Assembly: GCA_016933115.1 (NCBI GenBank)
Contig: JAFGBL010000015.1
Coordinates: 1 to 44,251, forward strand
Direction of reading: 5' to 3'
Length of the DNA: 44,251 bases
From: Bacteroidales bacterium
GTDB lineage: Bacteria; Bacteroidota; Bacteroidia; Bacteroidales; JAADJA01
Each line of letters starts with the position of its first letter. The stretch's first letter is position 1. The position numbers and the translations under genes are program-made. This document shows, piece after piece, positions 1 to 8,823 of this stretch. The notes under the pieces are model-generated. The model was not told the DNA's origin. It ran no database searches and was given only the letters and a program-made list of their open reading frames with translations.

Positions 1-88
1 ATGAAACTAAGTTCATAAAACTTTCTCCTATTCCTTATCAATAAGTAACTTTAAAGCTTTTTACCAACTATTTTTCAGTATTATGCCA
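1..88. other. Short non-coding left edge
   Basis: This AT-rich stretch lies downstream of the stop codon of the first gene. I see no convincing hairpin, promoter or coding frame. It probably holds the 3' untranslated end of the minus-strand MbnP operon. Confidence 0.4.
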
Positions 89-2263
89 TTATTTTACGAT
101 GAATCTGGAGGTAGCTATTTCTTTTATACCAACAACTTTCAATATGTAAACACCGCTTGACAAGCCTGAAATATCAAGGAAAATCATTTGAGCAACGGGT
201 GAAATATTATGACGAACCTGAATTTTCCCGAACAGATCATACACATGTAGGGTCAAATTTGTCAGGTTCGGATTTTTATTAAAATCAATAAAAATAATAT
301 TCTCAGCTGGATTTGGATAAACAGAGATCCGCAAATCGTTTTCTGTAAAGGTATTGACTCCGAAAACCTGTGGGTGTCCGTTTTTAAAAAATCCGATGCC
401 ACCGGCATATTCCCCCCTGACCAGTTCCAATTTACCGTCGTTGTTGATGTCAAAGGCAGAAATATTGATGTTCATCCCATTTAGGTACAATGAATCCACC
501 GGATTAAAGGTTCCGGTCAGATTGCCTTCTATATTGTTGAAAAGGTATAACATTCCTTGTTCAGATCCCACATACAGCATGTAATTTCCCACACTGTCCT
601 CCACCATTTGTGGTGCGCTGTAACCGGTACAGCATTCAGGCATCACATCTATTCCACCAAAAAGTCCGTTGGTTGGCTCCTGGCTGAAATCCGGAGATAC
701 AGGCGTTCCCGCGTTATGAAAATAGTTGATCGTACCGCTTCGTTCACCCAACAGGAGATCGGGCAATCCGTCACGGTTCACATCTATGATCTGGGGTTTG
801 GCCGACTGTCCGATGTCAATTCCCCAATAATTGGGCTGGCTCAGGGTAAAATCGACCGGATTGCCCGGTCCGGCATCGTTCCTGAAATAGTGCAACATAC
901 CCTCTTCATCCCCAATGAGCATATCCTGATCCCCATCATTATCCATATCTCCGAAAGCGGGATAAATGCCATTGAATCCAAAGGTCGATAGATCATCATA
1001 ATCTCCTGTAATCCAATCAAAGGAAGGATCATTAACGGTTCCGACATTTCTCAGTAATGCCAGTTGGCTTTGATACACTCCCGATTCGATAAAATATCCA
1101 AAATTTCCAATGAAAATATCCGACAATCCATCCGCATTTTCATCAAAAAAAACAGCAAATGCACCGGCTCCAACATCAACCATTTCTTCCTGTAGAAAAT
1201 TTTCCTGCTGAAATGTAAACTCCGGGTCTTCGTCAGATCCGGCATTTCTGTAAAACCAGATGTTATTATGATTTTGTGAGGTGTTGGGATTGTTGGGTGA
1301 AACCAATAGGTCCCGGTTTCCATCATTATTGATGTCCAGTAAATAGGCAGCAGGAAAAGTAGTCATATCAACCGGTATTGTACTGGAAGGAAAATTGTAT
1401 TCCACATCTGTCATGACTGCGCTTAATGGAGTTCCTCCGTTTGTGAGCAACGATAGGGTATTGTAGCTGATATCTCCCAGCGCAAGGTCGGTTACTCCGT
1501 CCCCATTGTGATCGAATGCCAGTAGCGTTGATCCCGCATGTTTTTCCGATTTTTCAGGATCCTCCACATTCATATCACAAGTATCATAAAGGATGAGGGT
1601 GTTATTGGTTGCATTTTCGGAAAAATATCCCCAACAGGCATTTTTCAGTTCAAACTCCAGGAAGTCGCAATTCCCGTATTTTTCCATCGACATATTTTTA
1701 AAATAGGCCACATGGTTGCCCAGGATCTCAAAGCTCAAAATGTCCACATCCCCATCGCCATCCACATCTGTAATGGCGGGCAAATCGGGTGGACTTACAT
1801 AAATCGGTTCCTGCCCGTTCAATCCTTCACCCGGCAAAATTGACGTTTCCAGGGTAAAGTGATTGCCGTTTTTTTCGGAATATTCATTTTTATAGATTTG
1901 TATTCCTGCCGGGACGGAGGAAAAAATATCTTCATGACCATCGCAGTTGTAATCAACCAGCATAACCCAGTTTTGAAGGTGGGGAAATTGATACAGGTAT
2001 TCAGGAGCATATTTAAAATCGGTATTTCCCGATGTTCCTGTATTCAGGAATGACTTAAAAACTCCATAATAGCTGCGTTCGAACGAGACCAAATCCAGTT
2101 TTCCATCCTGATCCAGGTCAATCATTGAAAATTGCGGACTGTTAAATCCTCCGGCCCAGGGGTTTTTAATTACCTCACCATCCACTTTCAATTCATAGGA
2201 TATTACATGAACAAAGGATAACTGAGATTGCAAAGGGTTGGGTGAAATAAAAATCAGAATCAT
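89..2263 (-). CDS. T9SS-exported FG-GAP/VCBS repeat protein
   Basis: This is a secreted or surface protein of about 724 residues, predicted to form a calcium-binding beta-propeller. Nine repeats carry the D-x-[DN]-x-DG-x-x-D signature, for example DLDQDGKLD, DVDGDGDVD, DMDNDGDQD and DVNRDGLPD. The last 75 or so residues form a type A T9SS sorting domain: VYPNPAENIIFIDF, a YDLFGK beta turn, then SGVYILKV and a short basic tail. The open frame continues upstream to 2392, but that part is translated from an interspersed repeat, so I take the ATG at 2263; a TTG at 2275 would give a longer hydrophobic signal. It is the third gene after an MbnP-like lipoprotein and a di-heme cytochrome on the same strand. 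The substrate is unknown. Adhesion or ligand display is the usual guess for this fold. Confidence 0.85.
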   Translation of the reverse strand: MILIFISPNPLQSQLSFVHVISYELKVDGEVIKNPWAGGFNSPQFSMIDLDQDGKLDLVSFERSYYGVFKSFLNTGTSGNTDFKYAPEYLYQFPHLQNWVMLVDYNCDGHEDIFSSVPAGIQIYKNEYSEKNGNHFTLETSILPGEGLNGQEPIYVSPPDLPAITDVDGDGDVDILSFEILGNHVAYFKNMSMEKYGNCDFLEFELKNACWGYFSENATNNTLILYDTCDMNVEDPEKSEKHAGSTLLAFDHNGDGVTDLALGDISYNTLSLLTNGGTPLSAVMTDVEYNFPSSTIPVDMTTFPAAYLLDINNDGNRDLLVSPNNPNTSQNHNNIWFYRNAGSDEDPEFTFQQENFLQEEMVDVGAGAFAVFFDENADGLSDIFIGNFGYFIESGVYQSQLALLRNVGTVNDPSFDWITGDYDDLSTFGFNGIYPAFGDMDNDGDQDMLIGDEEGMLHYFRNDAGPGNPVDFTLSQPNYWGIDIGQSAKPQIIDVNRDGLPDLLLGERSGTINYFHNAGTPVSPDFSQEPTNGLFGGIDVMPECCTGYSAPQMVEDSVGNYMLYVGSEQGMLYLFNNIEGNLTGTFNPVDSLYLNGMNINISAFDINNDGKLELVRGEYAGGIGFFKNGHPQVFGVNTFTENDLRISVYPNPAENIIFIDFNKNPNLTNLTLHVYDLFGKIQVRHNISPVAQMIFLDISGLSSGVYILKVVGIKEIATSRFIVK

Positions 2264-2282
2264 TATTAGGAGCAAGGTTATT

Positions 2283-2368
2283 GAACGCGGATGACACAGA
2301 TTTAAACGATTTGCGCGGATAACTGAAATAATCTTCTGAAATCCGCCTGATCCGCAAAATGTGCGTTC
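2283..2368. repeat. 86-bp interspersed repeat with GAACGC/GCGTTC ends
   Basis: The element starts with GAACGC and ends with GCGTTC. It is built from GCGGAT and ATCCGC half-sites (phrases such as GCGCGGATAAC and ATCCGCCTGATCCGC). From memory, very similar phrases occur as dispersed intergenic repeats in many Bacteroidota and other bacterial genomes. It fills the gap between the cytochrome stop at 2373 and the FG-GAP gene, and is read in frame into the 5' extension of the latter. No second full copy was seen in this window. Confidence 0.6.
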
Positions 2369-2372
2369 TATT

Positions 2373-3473
2373 TTACTCGAATGGATCAGCATAATCAGGA
2401 TTATTGATGAATGTGGTATCGGTAAGCGTCTTCAGGAAAGCGACCAGATATTCCTTCTCTTCATCGGTGAGTTGAACTCCGCCCTGCTCCACCTTCTTCA
2501 TGAGCGGATCAATAGTGGGTGACCATTGTACGTTATGGCTGTAAAAATTCACCACCTCTTCCAGGGTGGTGAAGCGCCCATCATGCATATATGGAGCAGT
2601 AAAAACAAGGTTTCGAAGGGTAGGGGTCTTAAATTTCCCTAAATCATTTTCATTTCCCGTTACTTCAAATAATCCTTTATCTGTAAATTCCGCATCCAAC
2701 CCATTGTTATGAAAAAGATTATCGGTAAAGAGGATGGTGGTGTGGCAATGAAAACAATCGCCCCGCTCCGTGAAAAAGATTTCAAAACCTTTGTTTTCAG
2801 CCAGACTTAATTGCGCTTCTCCACGCAAATACCGGTCCCATTTGGAATTGCTGGAAATCAGGGTTCGCTCGAATTGTGCGATGGCTTTGGTAACCAATGT
2901 TGAATCAATGTTTCTCGTTTCGAATGCCTTGAAAAACAAATCAGGATATTCGGGATGAACATTTAGTTTACTCATGGCATTTGGCCAGGATTGATGCATC
3001 TCGATGGGATTGGGTACGGGTTCAAGTGCCTGATCTTCCAGGCTGAGGCGGCGTCCATCCCAGAATAATTCAGGCATCCATCCCACATTGATAAGGGCCA
3101 TGGCATTTCTGGCACCTTCAATCCCGTCAATCCCTACACTGAATTTTTTCCCATTGTCGGTAAATGAAAACCCGGGATTATGGCAGGTGGCGCAAGCTTG
3201 CGTATTATCTGCTGATAAAATGGGGTCATAAAAAAGCCTTTTACCCAGTTCAATTCCTTCGACAGTCATTGGATTATCTACCGGTACTTCCATGTCGGGA
3301 AATCCTTCAGGTATGTTGAGTTCGTAAGGAGTAGTTTGATAGGATTCTTCCGGGATTTCGGACGGATTTTCTTTTTGACAGGAAAACAGGATAAACATTG
3401 CCAAACCAGGTAAAAGTCGGGCACTTGAGATTTGCCATTTTCGGGATTTGGAAACAATATTTAAAACATCCAT
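2373..3473 (-). CDS. Di-heme cytochrome c peroxidase/MauG family (MbnH-like) lipoprotein
   Basis: This is a periplasmic di-heme enzyme of the bacterial CcP/MauG superfamily, about 366 residues from the ATG at 3473. The frame opens at a TTG at 3539, which looks too far upstream. Two CxxCH heme sites are visible: CATCH in the N-terminal third and CFHCH in the second half. The family motifs FWDGR, KTPTLRN and PYMHDGRF follow. A hydrophobic stretch ending LFSC suggests a lipoprotein anchor, although Phe at -2 is unusual. Family members either reduce H2O2 or, as in MauG and MbnH, oxidise Trp residues of a partner. The gene follows an MbnP-like gene in the same operon, which favours the MbnH role of converting a Trp of MbnP to kynurenine. 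Sequence alone does not settle peroxidase versus MbnH chemistry. Confidence 0.88.
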   Translation of the reverse strand: MDVLNIVSKSRKWQISSARLLPGLAMFILFSCQKENPSEIPEESYQTTPYELNIPEGFPDMEVPVDNPMTVEGIELGKRLFYDPILSADNTQACATCHNPGFSFTDNGKKFSVGIDGIEGARNAMALINVGWMPELFWDGRRLSLEDQALEPVPNPIEMHQSWPNAMSKLNVHPEYPDLFFKAFETRNIDSTLVTKAIAQFERTLISSNSKWDRYLRGEAQLSLAENKGFEIFFTERGDCFHCHTTILFTDNLFHNNGLDAEFTDKGLFEVTGNENDLGKFKTPTLRNLVFTAPYMHDGRFTTLEEVVNFYSHNVQWSPTIDPLMKKVEQGGVQLTDEEKEYLVAFLKTLTDTTFINNPDYADPFE

Positions 3474-3545
3474 GCTTTTTAGTAATCTCTCCCAAAATCC
3501 TGATCCAATAACCTTTGATATCTCCTGATTTTCGAACAAACCAAA

Positions 3546-4307
3546 TTATTCAATTGATTTTAATGAAAAAACATTTACTCCGTTGGCTTTCAGCATCAGT
3601 TGAATTTGCTGATTCCCCATGATACCGGTAATATCATTCAGATCCATTACGTGAGGTGATCCAAACCAATTATTCAGGTTCATTTGAATGGTTATTTTAA
3701 CTTCATTCCCCGAAGCTGTAAACGATGAATTGGCCAATGTAACTTCAAAATAGTTAGGATTTCCCATGGTTGGTCCCAGATGGCACTGGAAATTTTTAAT
3801 GGTATCGTTCCGGTTGAACTTACCTTCAAATTTCATGTAATGATAACCTCCGCCCATGGGTATGGGCCATTCCATATTGCTTTCCGGTGGATTGGTATAT
3901 CTGCCGGTTTTATTTTTGGTTGAGTCTATACCAAAGGTGAATGAGACGGAGCTATAATCCCCGGCCGGAATTTTCACCATTGGTGTGTAATTGATCGTTG
4001 AATTTTCTCTTCCATCCACATAGTATTCCTCATCGATTTTTACTTCTGTTCCATCCGATTTGTGAAATGTAAAATCGGAAATAAAATATTTCAATGTCGC
4101 TACACTATAAACATTTCCAAAATTATTGGAGTACTTGATGGTGTCGAATACCACCGTTTCCTGTCCAATGGTATGATTTAGGACAATGACGGGCTGCACA
4201 TCTGCAGGAATTGGATTTACATCATCGTCGTTTTTCGAGCAGGAACTCAGAACAACGACCGTTGCAAAGACCATTAACAAGATGTTAGAAACAGATATTT
4301 TATTCAT
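3546..4307 (-). CDS. MbnP family copper-binding lipoprotein
   Basis: This 253-residue lipoprotein has the lipobox VLSSC (Cys23) followed by an Asp-rich tether. The body matches the MbnP family: an N-terminal strand with His45, a YFISDF segment, an EWPIPMGGGYHYMKFEG segment (Trp147, His156), and CHLGPTMG (His176). In characterised MbnP, a conserved Trp is oxidised to kynurenine by the di-heme enzyme MbnH and contributes to copper binding; Trp147 is the likely equivalent here, Trp214 a second option. The MbnH-like gene follows with a short gap, so the two probably form a pair. No methanobactin biosynthesis gene is present, so this is one of the stand-alone MbnP/MbnH pairs. Family assignment is from recognition of these segments, not a search. 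Confidence 0.8.
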   Translation of the reverse strand: MNKISVSNILLMVFATVVVLSSCSKNDDDVNPIPADVQPVIVLNHTIGQETVVFDTIKYSNNFGNVYSVATLKYFISDFTFHKSDGTEVKIDEEYYVDGRENSTINYTPMVKIPAGDYSSVSFTFGIDSTKNKTGRYTNPPESNMEWPIPMGGGYHYMKFEGKFNRNDTIKNFQCHLGPTMGNPNYFEVTLANSSFTASGNEVKITIQMNLNNWFGSPHVMDLNDITGIMGNQQIQLMLKANGVNVFSLKSIE

Positions 4308-4483
4308 TATGTTGCATTTGGTACTATAACTACAATTAAACGGGATTTTTGTTGAGAAATTGGAAAAAAAACCGATGTATTCACATGCATTCAGTTTCTC
4401 CTCAACTGCCGGTCACATTTTTAACTTAGCAATATTGCATTTCAAACAAGTCAATACAATAATATATAAATTGAAAATTGGAG

Positions 4484-4491
4484 TATTTTTG
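4484..4491 (+). promoter_or_regulatory. Bacteroidota -7 element for the cyclase gene
   Basis: TATTTTTG fits TAnnTTTG and lies 28 bp before the ATG at 4520. A good -33 TTTG is not evident at the expected distance. The 4308-4519 intergenic region also has to carry the minus-strand MbnP promoter, for which I found no clean match. Confidence 0.4.
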
Positions 4492-4519
4492 AACTTGCGA
4501 TAGTTTAGCAACCGGAAAA

Positions 4520-6526
4520 ATGATACCAAAAAGAATTTTTTACCTCGCTTTTGTATTTCTATTAATTTCAAAACTGGGATATGGCTCAGACAATGATGAC
4601 CCTGTCTTCCAAATAAATAGCCTCGATGAACCGGCAGAACTCAATAAATTCTGGAAGTACCATCCTGGTGATGATACCCTTTGAGCAAGCCCGGAATTCA
4701 ATGATCAGGATTGGGATACCCTATCTACACAATTAAATCTTTTGCAGATGGAGGAAGGGAAGTTTAATGGACAATGCTGGTTCAGGCTGCACCTTCAAAT
4801 AGATTCATCACTGAGGAATACAACTTTTGCACTGTTGATTGATCAGCAGGGAGCTTCAATGATATATTTAAATGGGCAATTGATTCAGACCTATGGAGTT
4901 TACGGAGATTCAGTAGGTCAAGAGGTGCCCGGCAATCCTAAAATGTTGCCCGGGTTGATTCAATTCGATAGTAGCCTCAACTATTTATTGGCCGTAAGAT
5001 ATTCCAATTTGAACGCCAATAGAAATTTAAAGGTTTTTCGAGAGGCTGAAGCAGGATTTACACTGACTTTACAGGACCATAAATCTGCCGTTCAAAGTAT
5101 GTTCGGACAATTGAATGCCACATACCTGATTTTTTTTCTGTTCATGGTATTTCTTGTCCTGAGCCTGGTTCATTTTCTGTTATTTATCTTTTATCGCAAA
5201 CAAAAGTCTAATCTCTATTACAGCATTTTCATGCTCCTGTTTTCCGGTCTCATTTTTATAACGTTTTTATCAAATGGAATAAGTGAATATCCTCCCTTAA
5301 GAACAAAAGCAGGTTTTATTTTATCAATAGCCTTTCCACTTTTTTTTATTCCGATGTCCGGATTTCTGTACAGCCTTTTTATGGATAAAATTCCGAGGAT
5401 TTTTTGGATCACAATCGGTGTAGCAGTGCTGCTTTCACTTCTTTATTACTTTAATTTATCAATCATTTCAACACTTTATGTTATCTATGTTTTCCTGATC
5501 TGGATTGAAATAACGCGGGTTGTGATCAGGGCAATGATCAAAAGATTTGATGGTGCCTGGATCATTGGGATCGGGGTGTTGTTTTTTATCTTTTTCTTTG
5601 CATTTGTAATGATCTATATCATCCGATATGGAGATATCAGTTTGAAAGATCAAACGACTTTGACCCTGATTTTTTTTATTTTGTTTCTATGCGCAATTTT
5701 AAGCATCCCCATTTCAATGTCGGTATACCTTGCCCGCGATTTTGCCAGGACCAACATCAACCTCGAAAAGCAATTGGAACAGGTGAAAATACTATCGGCC
5801 AAAACGTTGGAGCAGGAGCGGGAAAAGAAGCGGATACTGGAGGGTCAAAAAGAGAAACTTGAAATTCTGGTAAAAGAAAGAACAAAAGAACTTGCCGCAG
5901 AAAAAGAAAAAACCGAAGGGTTATTGTTGAACACATTGCCATTGAAAGTTGTAAATGAACTAAAGGAAAACGGTAAATCCGAACCGGAGAGTTTTGATGA
6001 TGTAACGGTTTATTTTTCCGACATTGTCGGTTTCACTTCAATATCTGCATTACTGGAACCAAAAATATTGATCGGGGAGCTAAATGTTATTTTCACTGCA
6101 TTCGATGATATAATGGAGAAACATGGATGCGAGCGGATCAAAACCATTGGTGATGCTTACCTGGCAGTGAGTGGAATGCCGATACGAAATGAGCATCATG
6201 CTGTAAATATGGTCAGGGCTGCACTTGAAATCAGGAAATTTATGGAAGAAAGGAATCGAACTTCAGAAATCAACTGGCAAATCAGGATTGGAATCCATTC
6301 AGGCCGTGTGGTGGGAGGTATTGTAGGTGTAAAAAAATACATTTATGATGTTTTTGGTGATACGATCAATACAACTTCCAGGATGGAGAGCAATTCAGAA
6401 CCTATGCGGATCAATGTTTCCGAAACAACCTATCAGATCCTAAAAGATAAATTCAAGTTCACACAACGTGAGCCGATGGAAATAAAAGGAAAAGGTAAAA
6501 TGCAGATGTATTTTTTGGAAGGATAA
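4520..6526 (+). pseudogene. 7TM-DISM adenylate cyclase with an in-frame TGA
   Basis: The reading frame runs from ATG 4520 to 6526 (668 codons) and is broken only by TGA at 4682-4684, codon 55. On both sides the frame reads naturally: signal peptide, then NKFWKYHPGDDTL, stop, ASPEFNDQDW. Relatives have Trp in the equivalent place (pattern W-x-x-x-GDD-x-x-WA-x-P-x-F-D), so a TGG-to-TGA change is likely. Domains in order are a beta-jellyroll sensory domain with an IYLNG motif, seven membrane helices, a long coiled coil, and a class III cyclase domain. Metal Asp residues lie in FSDIVGFT (codon 501) and IGDAY (545). Lys541 and Asp610 sit at the base-selecting positions, where guanylate cyclases have Glu and Cys, so ATP is the predicted substrate. 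Translation could restart at ATG 4742, which would lack the signal peptide. A sequencing error is possible. Confidence 0.82.
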
Positions 6527-6638
6527 AAATATATCGCCAGGGACATGAAAGAGGAACTAAGTACGATGAGCGTTCTATTGCGGATCGCTAAAGTTACCGG
6601 GATACGACACTTTATGGTTTTTAATGAATTCCAAATTT

Positions 6639-7781
6639 TTAAACAGCAATGCGACACGTACCGTGAAGATGCATTGGCCGCATCGTTGCCATTTGCCGAA
6701 ATAATTTTTCATAGTTATAACCGCTCAGCAAATCATTAAATACATCCGAAACATGATTGATTTCAGTGGCTTTGTGAGCATTGGCGCCAGCAAAAGCAAA
6801 TCCTTCGTCCATATTTCCCCGTGCAGAATTGAACAGTGCTTTGGCAATACAAAACGGTGCTTTCCTGAAATCGCAGGATGACAAACATTTCCATGGACAC
6901 TTAAATGGTTTGGCCTCCCCGTCCATGATTTGCTGAACAAACTGGTTCATGACCACCCTCCCAGGCAGACCTACCGGGCTTTCGATGATGACAATATCCT
7001 CTTTCCGGGCAGCAATATAACTTTCTTTATAGGCAAGTGATGCATCGCATTCATGCGTGGTAACAAACCGGGTTCCAACCTTGACGGCACTGGCTCCAGC
7101 CTGCATAATATCATACATATCCTTTCCGGTGGTAATTCCTCCGCCTGCAATTACCGGGATGGATTTTCCGAATGTGAATTCAAACGGTTGGATGGCAGCG
7201 ACTGTTTCTTCGACAATCAAATGAAGAGGTACCCTGTTTTCTCCCAAATTCTCCTTTTTGAAGCCCAGATGACCACCGGCCATTGGGCCTTCAACCACAA
7301 CAGCATCGGGAACATTATTATATTTATTAGCCCAGTAACGGAAAATAAGTCCCGCAGCTTTTGCTGATGAAACTTTGGGTACCAGTTTGGTATGATGCCC
7401 GTTAAGTCCGGCTTCGCTGATAATTTTAGGAATATTAAGTGGCAGTCCGGCACCAATAAAAAGGATGTCTGTTTTTTCTTCAATAGCTACTTTAATCAGT
7501 TCTTCATGATCGGTTAATGCCATCATAATATTTACGCCCAATACACCATCTGTCATATGCCTGGCTTTTCGGATCTCTTTTTGAAGTGCCCGTTTATTGG
7601 CCAGGTGAAAATGTTTCATATAATCCGGTTCGAGCATGCCGATGGCTGCTGCCGATATCACACCAACACCCCCTTCATTTGCTACGGCTGATGCTAGTCC
7701 TGACAGGGAAACGGCAACACCCATTCCGCCCTGGATGATAGGTACCTTGATCGTAAGATCGCCAATTTTTAAAGATTGCAT
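6639..7781 (-). CDS. Nitronate monooxygenase-like FMN oxidoreductase
   Basis: This 380-residue cytosolic TIM-barrel flavoprotein belongs to the 2-nitropropane dioxygenase/nitronate monooxygenase family. The N-terminus has the family's PIIQGGMGVAVSLSGLASAV segment. FMN-phosphate motifs follow: VVEGPMAGGHLGF, which carries the probable catalytic His, then VIAGGGITTG and AVKVGTRFV. The C-terminal part has a Cys cluster (CPWKCLSSCDFRKAPFC), typical of the longer subgroup found in anaerobes. Possible reactions include nitronate oxidation and an enoyl-reductase-like function; I cannot choose between them. It converges on the cyclase gene with 112 bp between, which contains no clear terminator. The upstream region has a promoter and a perfect palindrome. 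Confidence 0.85.
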   Translation of the reverse strand: MQSLKIGDLTIKVPIIQGGMGVAVSLSGLASAVANEGGVGVISAAAIGMLEPDYMKHFHLANKRALQKEIRKARHMTDGVLGVNIMMALTDHEELIKVAIEEKTDILFIGAGLPLNIPKIISEAGLNGHHTKLVPKVSSAKAAGLIFRYWANKYNNVPDAVVVEGPMAGGHLGFKKENLGENRVPLHLIVEETVAAIQPFEFTFGKSIPVIAGGGITTGKDMYDIMQAGASAVKVGTRFVTTHECDASLAYKESYIAARKEDIVIIESPVGLPGRVVMNQFVQQIMDGEAKPFKCPWKCLSSCDFRKAPFCIAKALFNSARGNMDEGFAFAGANAHKATEINHVSDVFNDLLSGYNYEKLFRQMATMRPMHLHGTCRIAV

Positions 7782-7802
7782 AAAATGTAGTTATTAAACT
7801 CT

Positions 7803-7950
7803 CCGAAATAGTTAGGAAGAATTTAGTCATTTCTTCCCGACGTTTCAGTATTAAACGTCAAAATTAGGGAGACAAACGTATGTACTCACCGAATAGGGCT
7901 GAATACCACCGAAATAGTTTTAAATGTCAGTTTTAGGGACGAAAACATCA
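7803..7950 (-). promoter_or_regulatory. Control region of the nitronate monooxygenase gene: palindrome and duplicated motifs
   Basis: A perfect palindrome GACGTTT-N7-AAACGTC at 7839-7859 overlaps the end of a -7 match (TAATTTTG, minus strand, 7866-7859), where the transcript would start. A 7-bp stem GGAAGAA/TTCTTCC (7815-7821/7831-7837) lies in the predicted leader. CCGAAATAGTT occurs exactly twice (7803-7813 and 7909-7919). Two 16-mers sharing 12 bases, both ending TTAGGGA, start at 7855 and 7924. This suggests a partly duplicated operator region. No -33 element was found at the right distance. Confidence 0.45.
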
Positions 7951-7986
7951 AATACAGGTGTGGAATGAAATATTCAGGTGTGTTGA

Positions 7987-8823
7987 TCATATCAATTCCT
8001 GGAGCTTTTGGGTATAATTCTTTGAAACCGGCACCGGAAAATCGATATTTTCGAAAAACAAACGATACCCCTGTGAACTACCTTCAATTTTTTCGATGTG
8101 GTTCACATTAGCCAGATAGGATCGGTGACATTTAAAGATAAATTTACTTTCTTTCAACAGCTCTTCGGCTTTGGTAAGGCTGTTTCTCACCATCTGGCTT
8201 TTTACAGCCTGGCCCTCTTTCCAAAATACTTCGATATAATTATTGGCTGAACGGACAAAAAGGATCAGGCTGACCTTGATGGACAAATTGTCCTTTTGGT
8301 AATCCGATTCGAAATGAACAAGTTTGTTTGATTTGGATTTGTGTTCTTTTAGTTTTTTATTGAGTTCAACGGCTGATTTCAGATGTGATCGAAGCAAACG
8401 GTTCCTGTTGAACACAATCAATACAGAGGTCGGCACAACTGCGATCAGGATCATTTTGATGATCATATCAAATCCAAATTCCATAATGCCAAACGTTTTG
8501 TAATATAGAAAATAGCCGAACCCGACAGTGAACATGATCCAGAGTTCCCATAGAATTTCTTTTTTTACATTCCAGGAGGTGCCATGAAAAATTTTTGGGA
8601 AAAGGCTGGGAAGGATGAGCAGGTTAAGGCTAAACGACAAAAACGTAATCACTCCCAGCCCAATGGCCAGTAAGTATTTATCACGTGTTGCCATTGCGTC
8701 GATATCCAACGGTTGAAATAAAAATAAAAACATAAAAACCCCGACACTGATGAAAAAAATGATCCTGGTATTTTGCTTCAAGTCATCATTGAAGGGGTAG
8801 GGTTTATTGAGAAATTCGAGCAT
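7987..8823 (-). CDS. Membrane-anchored LytTR DNA-binding regulator
   Basis: This 278-residue protein has four predicted membrane helices in the first 140 residues (for example IIFFISVGVFMFLFLFQPL and MIIKMILIAVVPTSVLIVF), then a basic linker with HLKSAVELNKKLKEHKSKSN. A LytTR domain fills the last 100 or so residues, with LFVRSANNYIEVFWKEG, FIFKCHRSYLANVNHI and PVSKNYTQKL. There is no receiver domain, so it is a one-component membrane regulator rather than an AgrA/LytR response regulator. LytTR domains bind direct repeats in DNA. The duplicated motifs just downstream (7803-7950) are conceivable targets, but this is unproven. The ATG at 8823 is the natural start. Confidence 0.85.
   Translation of the reverse strand: MLEFLNKPYPFNDDLKQNTRIIFFISVGVFMFLFLFQPLDIDAMATRDKYLLAIGLGVITFLSFSLNLLILPSLFPKIFHGTSWNVKKEILWELWIMFTVGFGYFLYYKTFGIMEFGFDMIIKMILIAVVPTSVLIVFNRNRLLRSHLKSAVELNKKLKEHKSKSNKLVHFESDYQKDNLSIKVSLILFVRSANNYIEVFWKEGQAVKSQMVRNSLTKAEELLKESKFIFKCHRSYLANVNHIEKIEGSSQGYRLFFENIDFPVPVSKNYTQKLQELI

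Noticed and set aside
557..991. 144-codon plus-strand ORF
   Set aside because: It lies wholly antisense to the FG-GAP repeat region. The periodic calcium-binding codons of the real gene create long open antisense frames.
4682..4684. TGA as a recoded Trp or selenocysteine codon
   Set aside because: TGA ends other genes in this window (for example 14027-14029 and 20040-20042), and no SECIS-like hairpin is evident just after it. A point change or sequencing error is simpler.
6566..6580. Second copy of the 86-bp repeat end (ATGAGCGTTCTATT)
   Set aside because: The match to 2360-2373 covers only about 14 bases and partly lies outside the repeat proper, so chance is likely.
6545..6739. 64-codon plus-strand ORF after the cyclase
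   Set aside because: Half of it is antisense to the nitronate monooxygenase gene and the peptide has no recognisable features.
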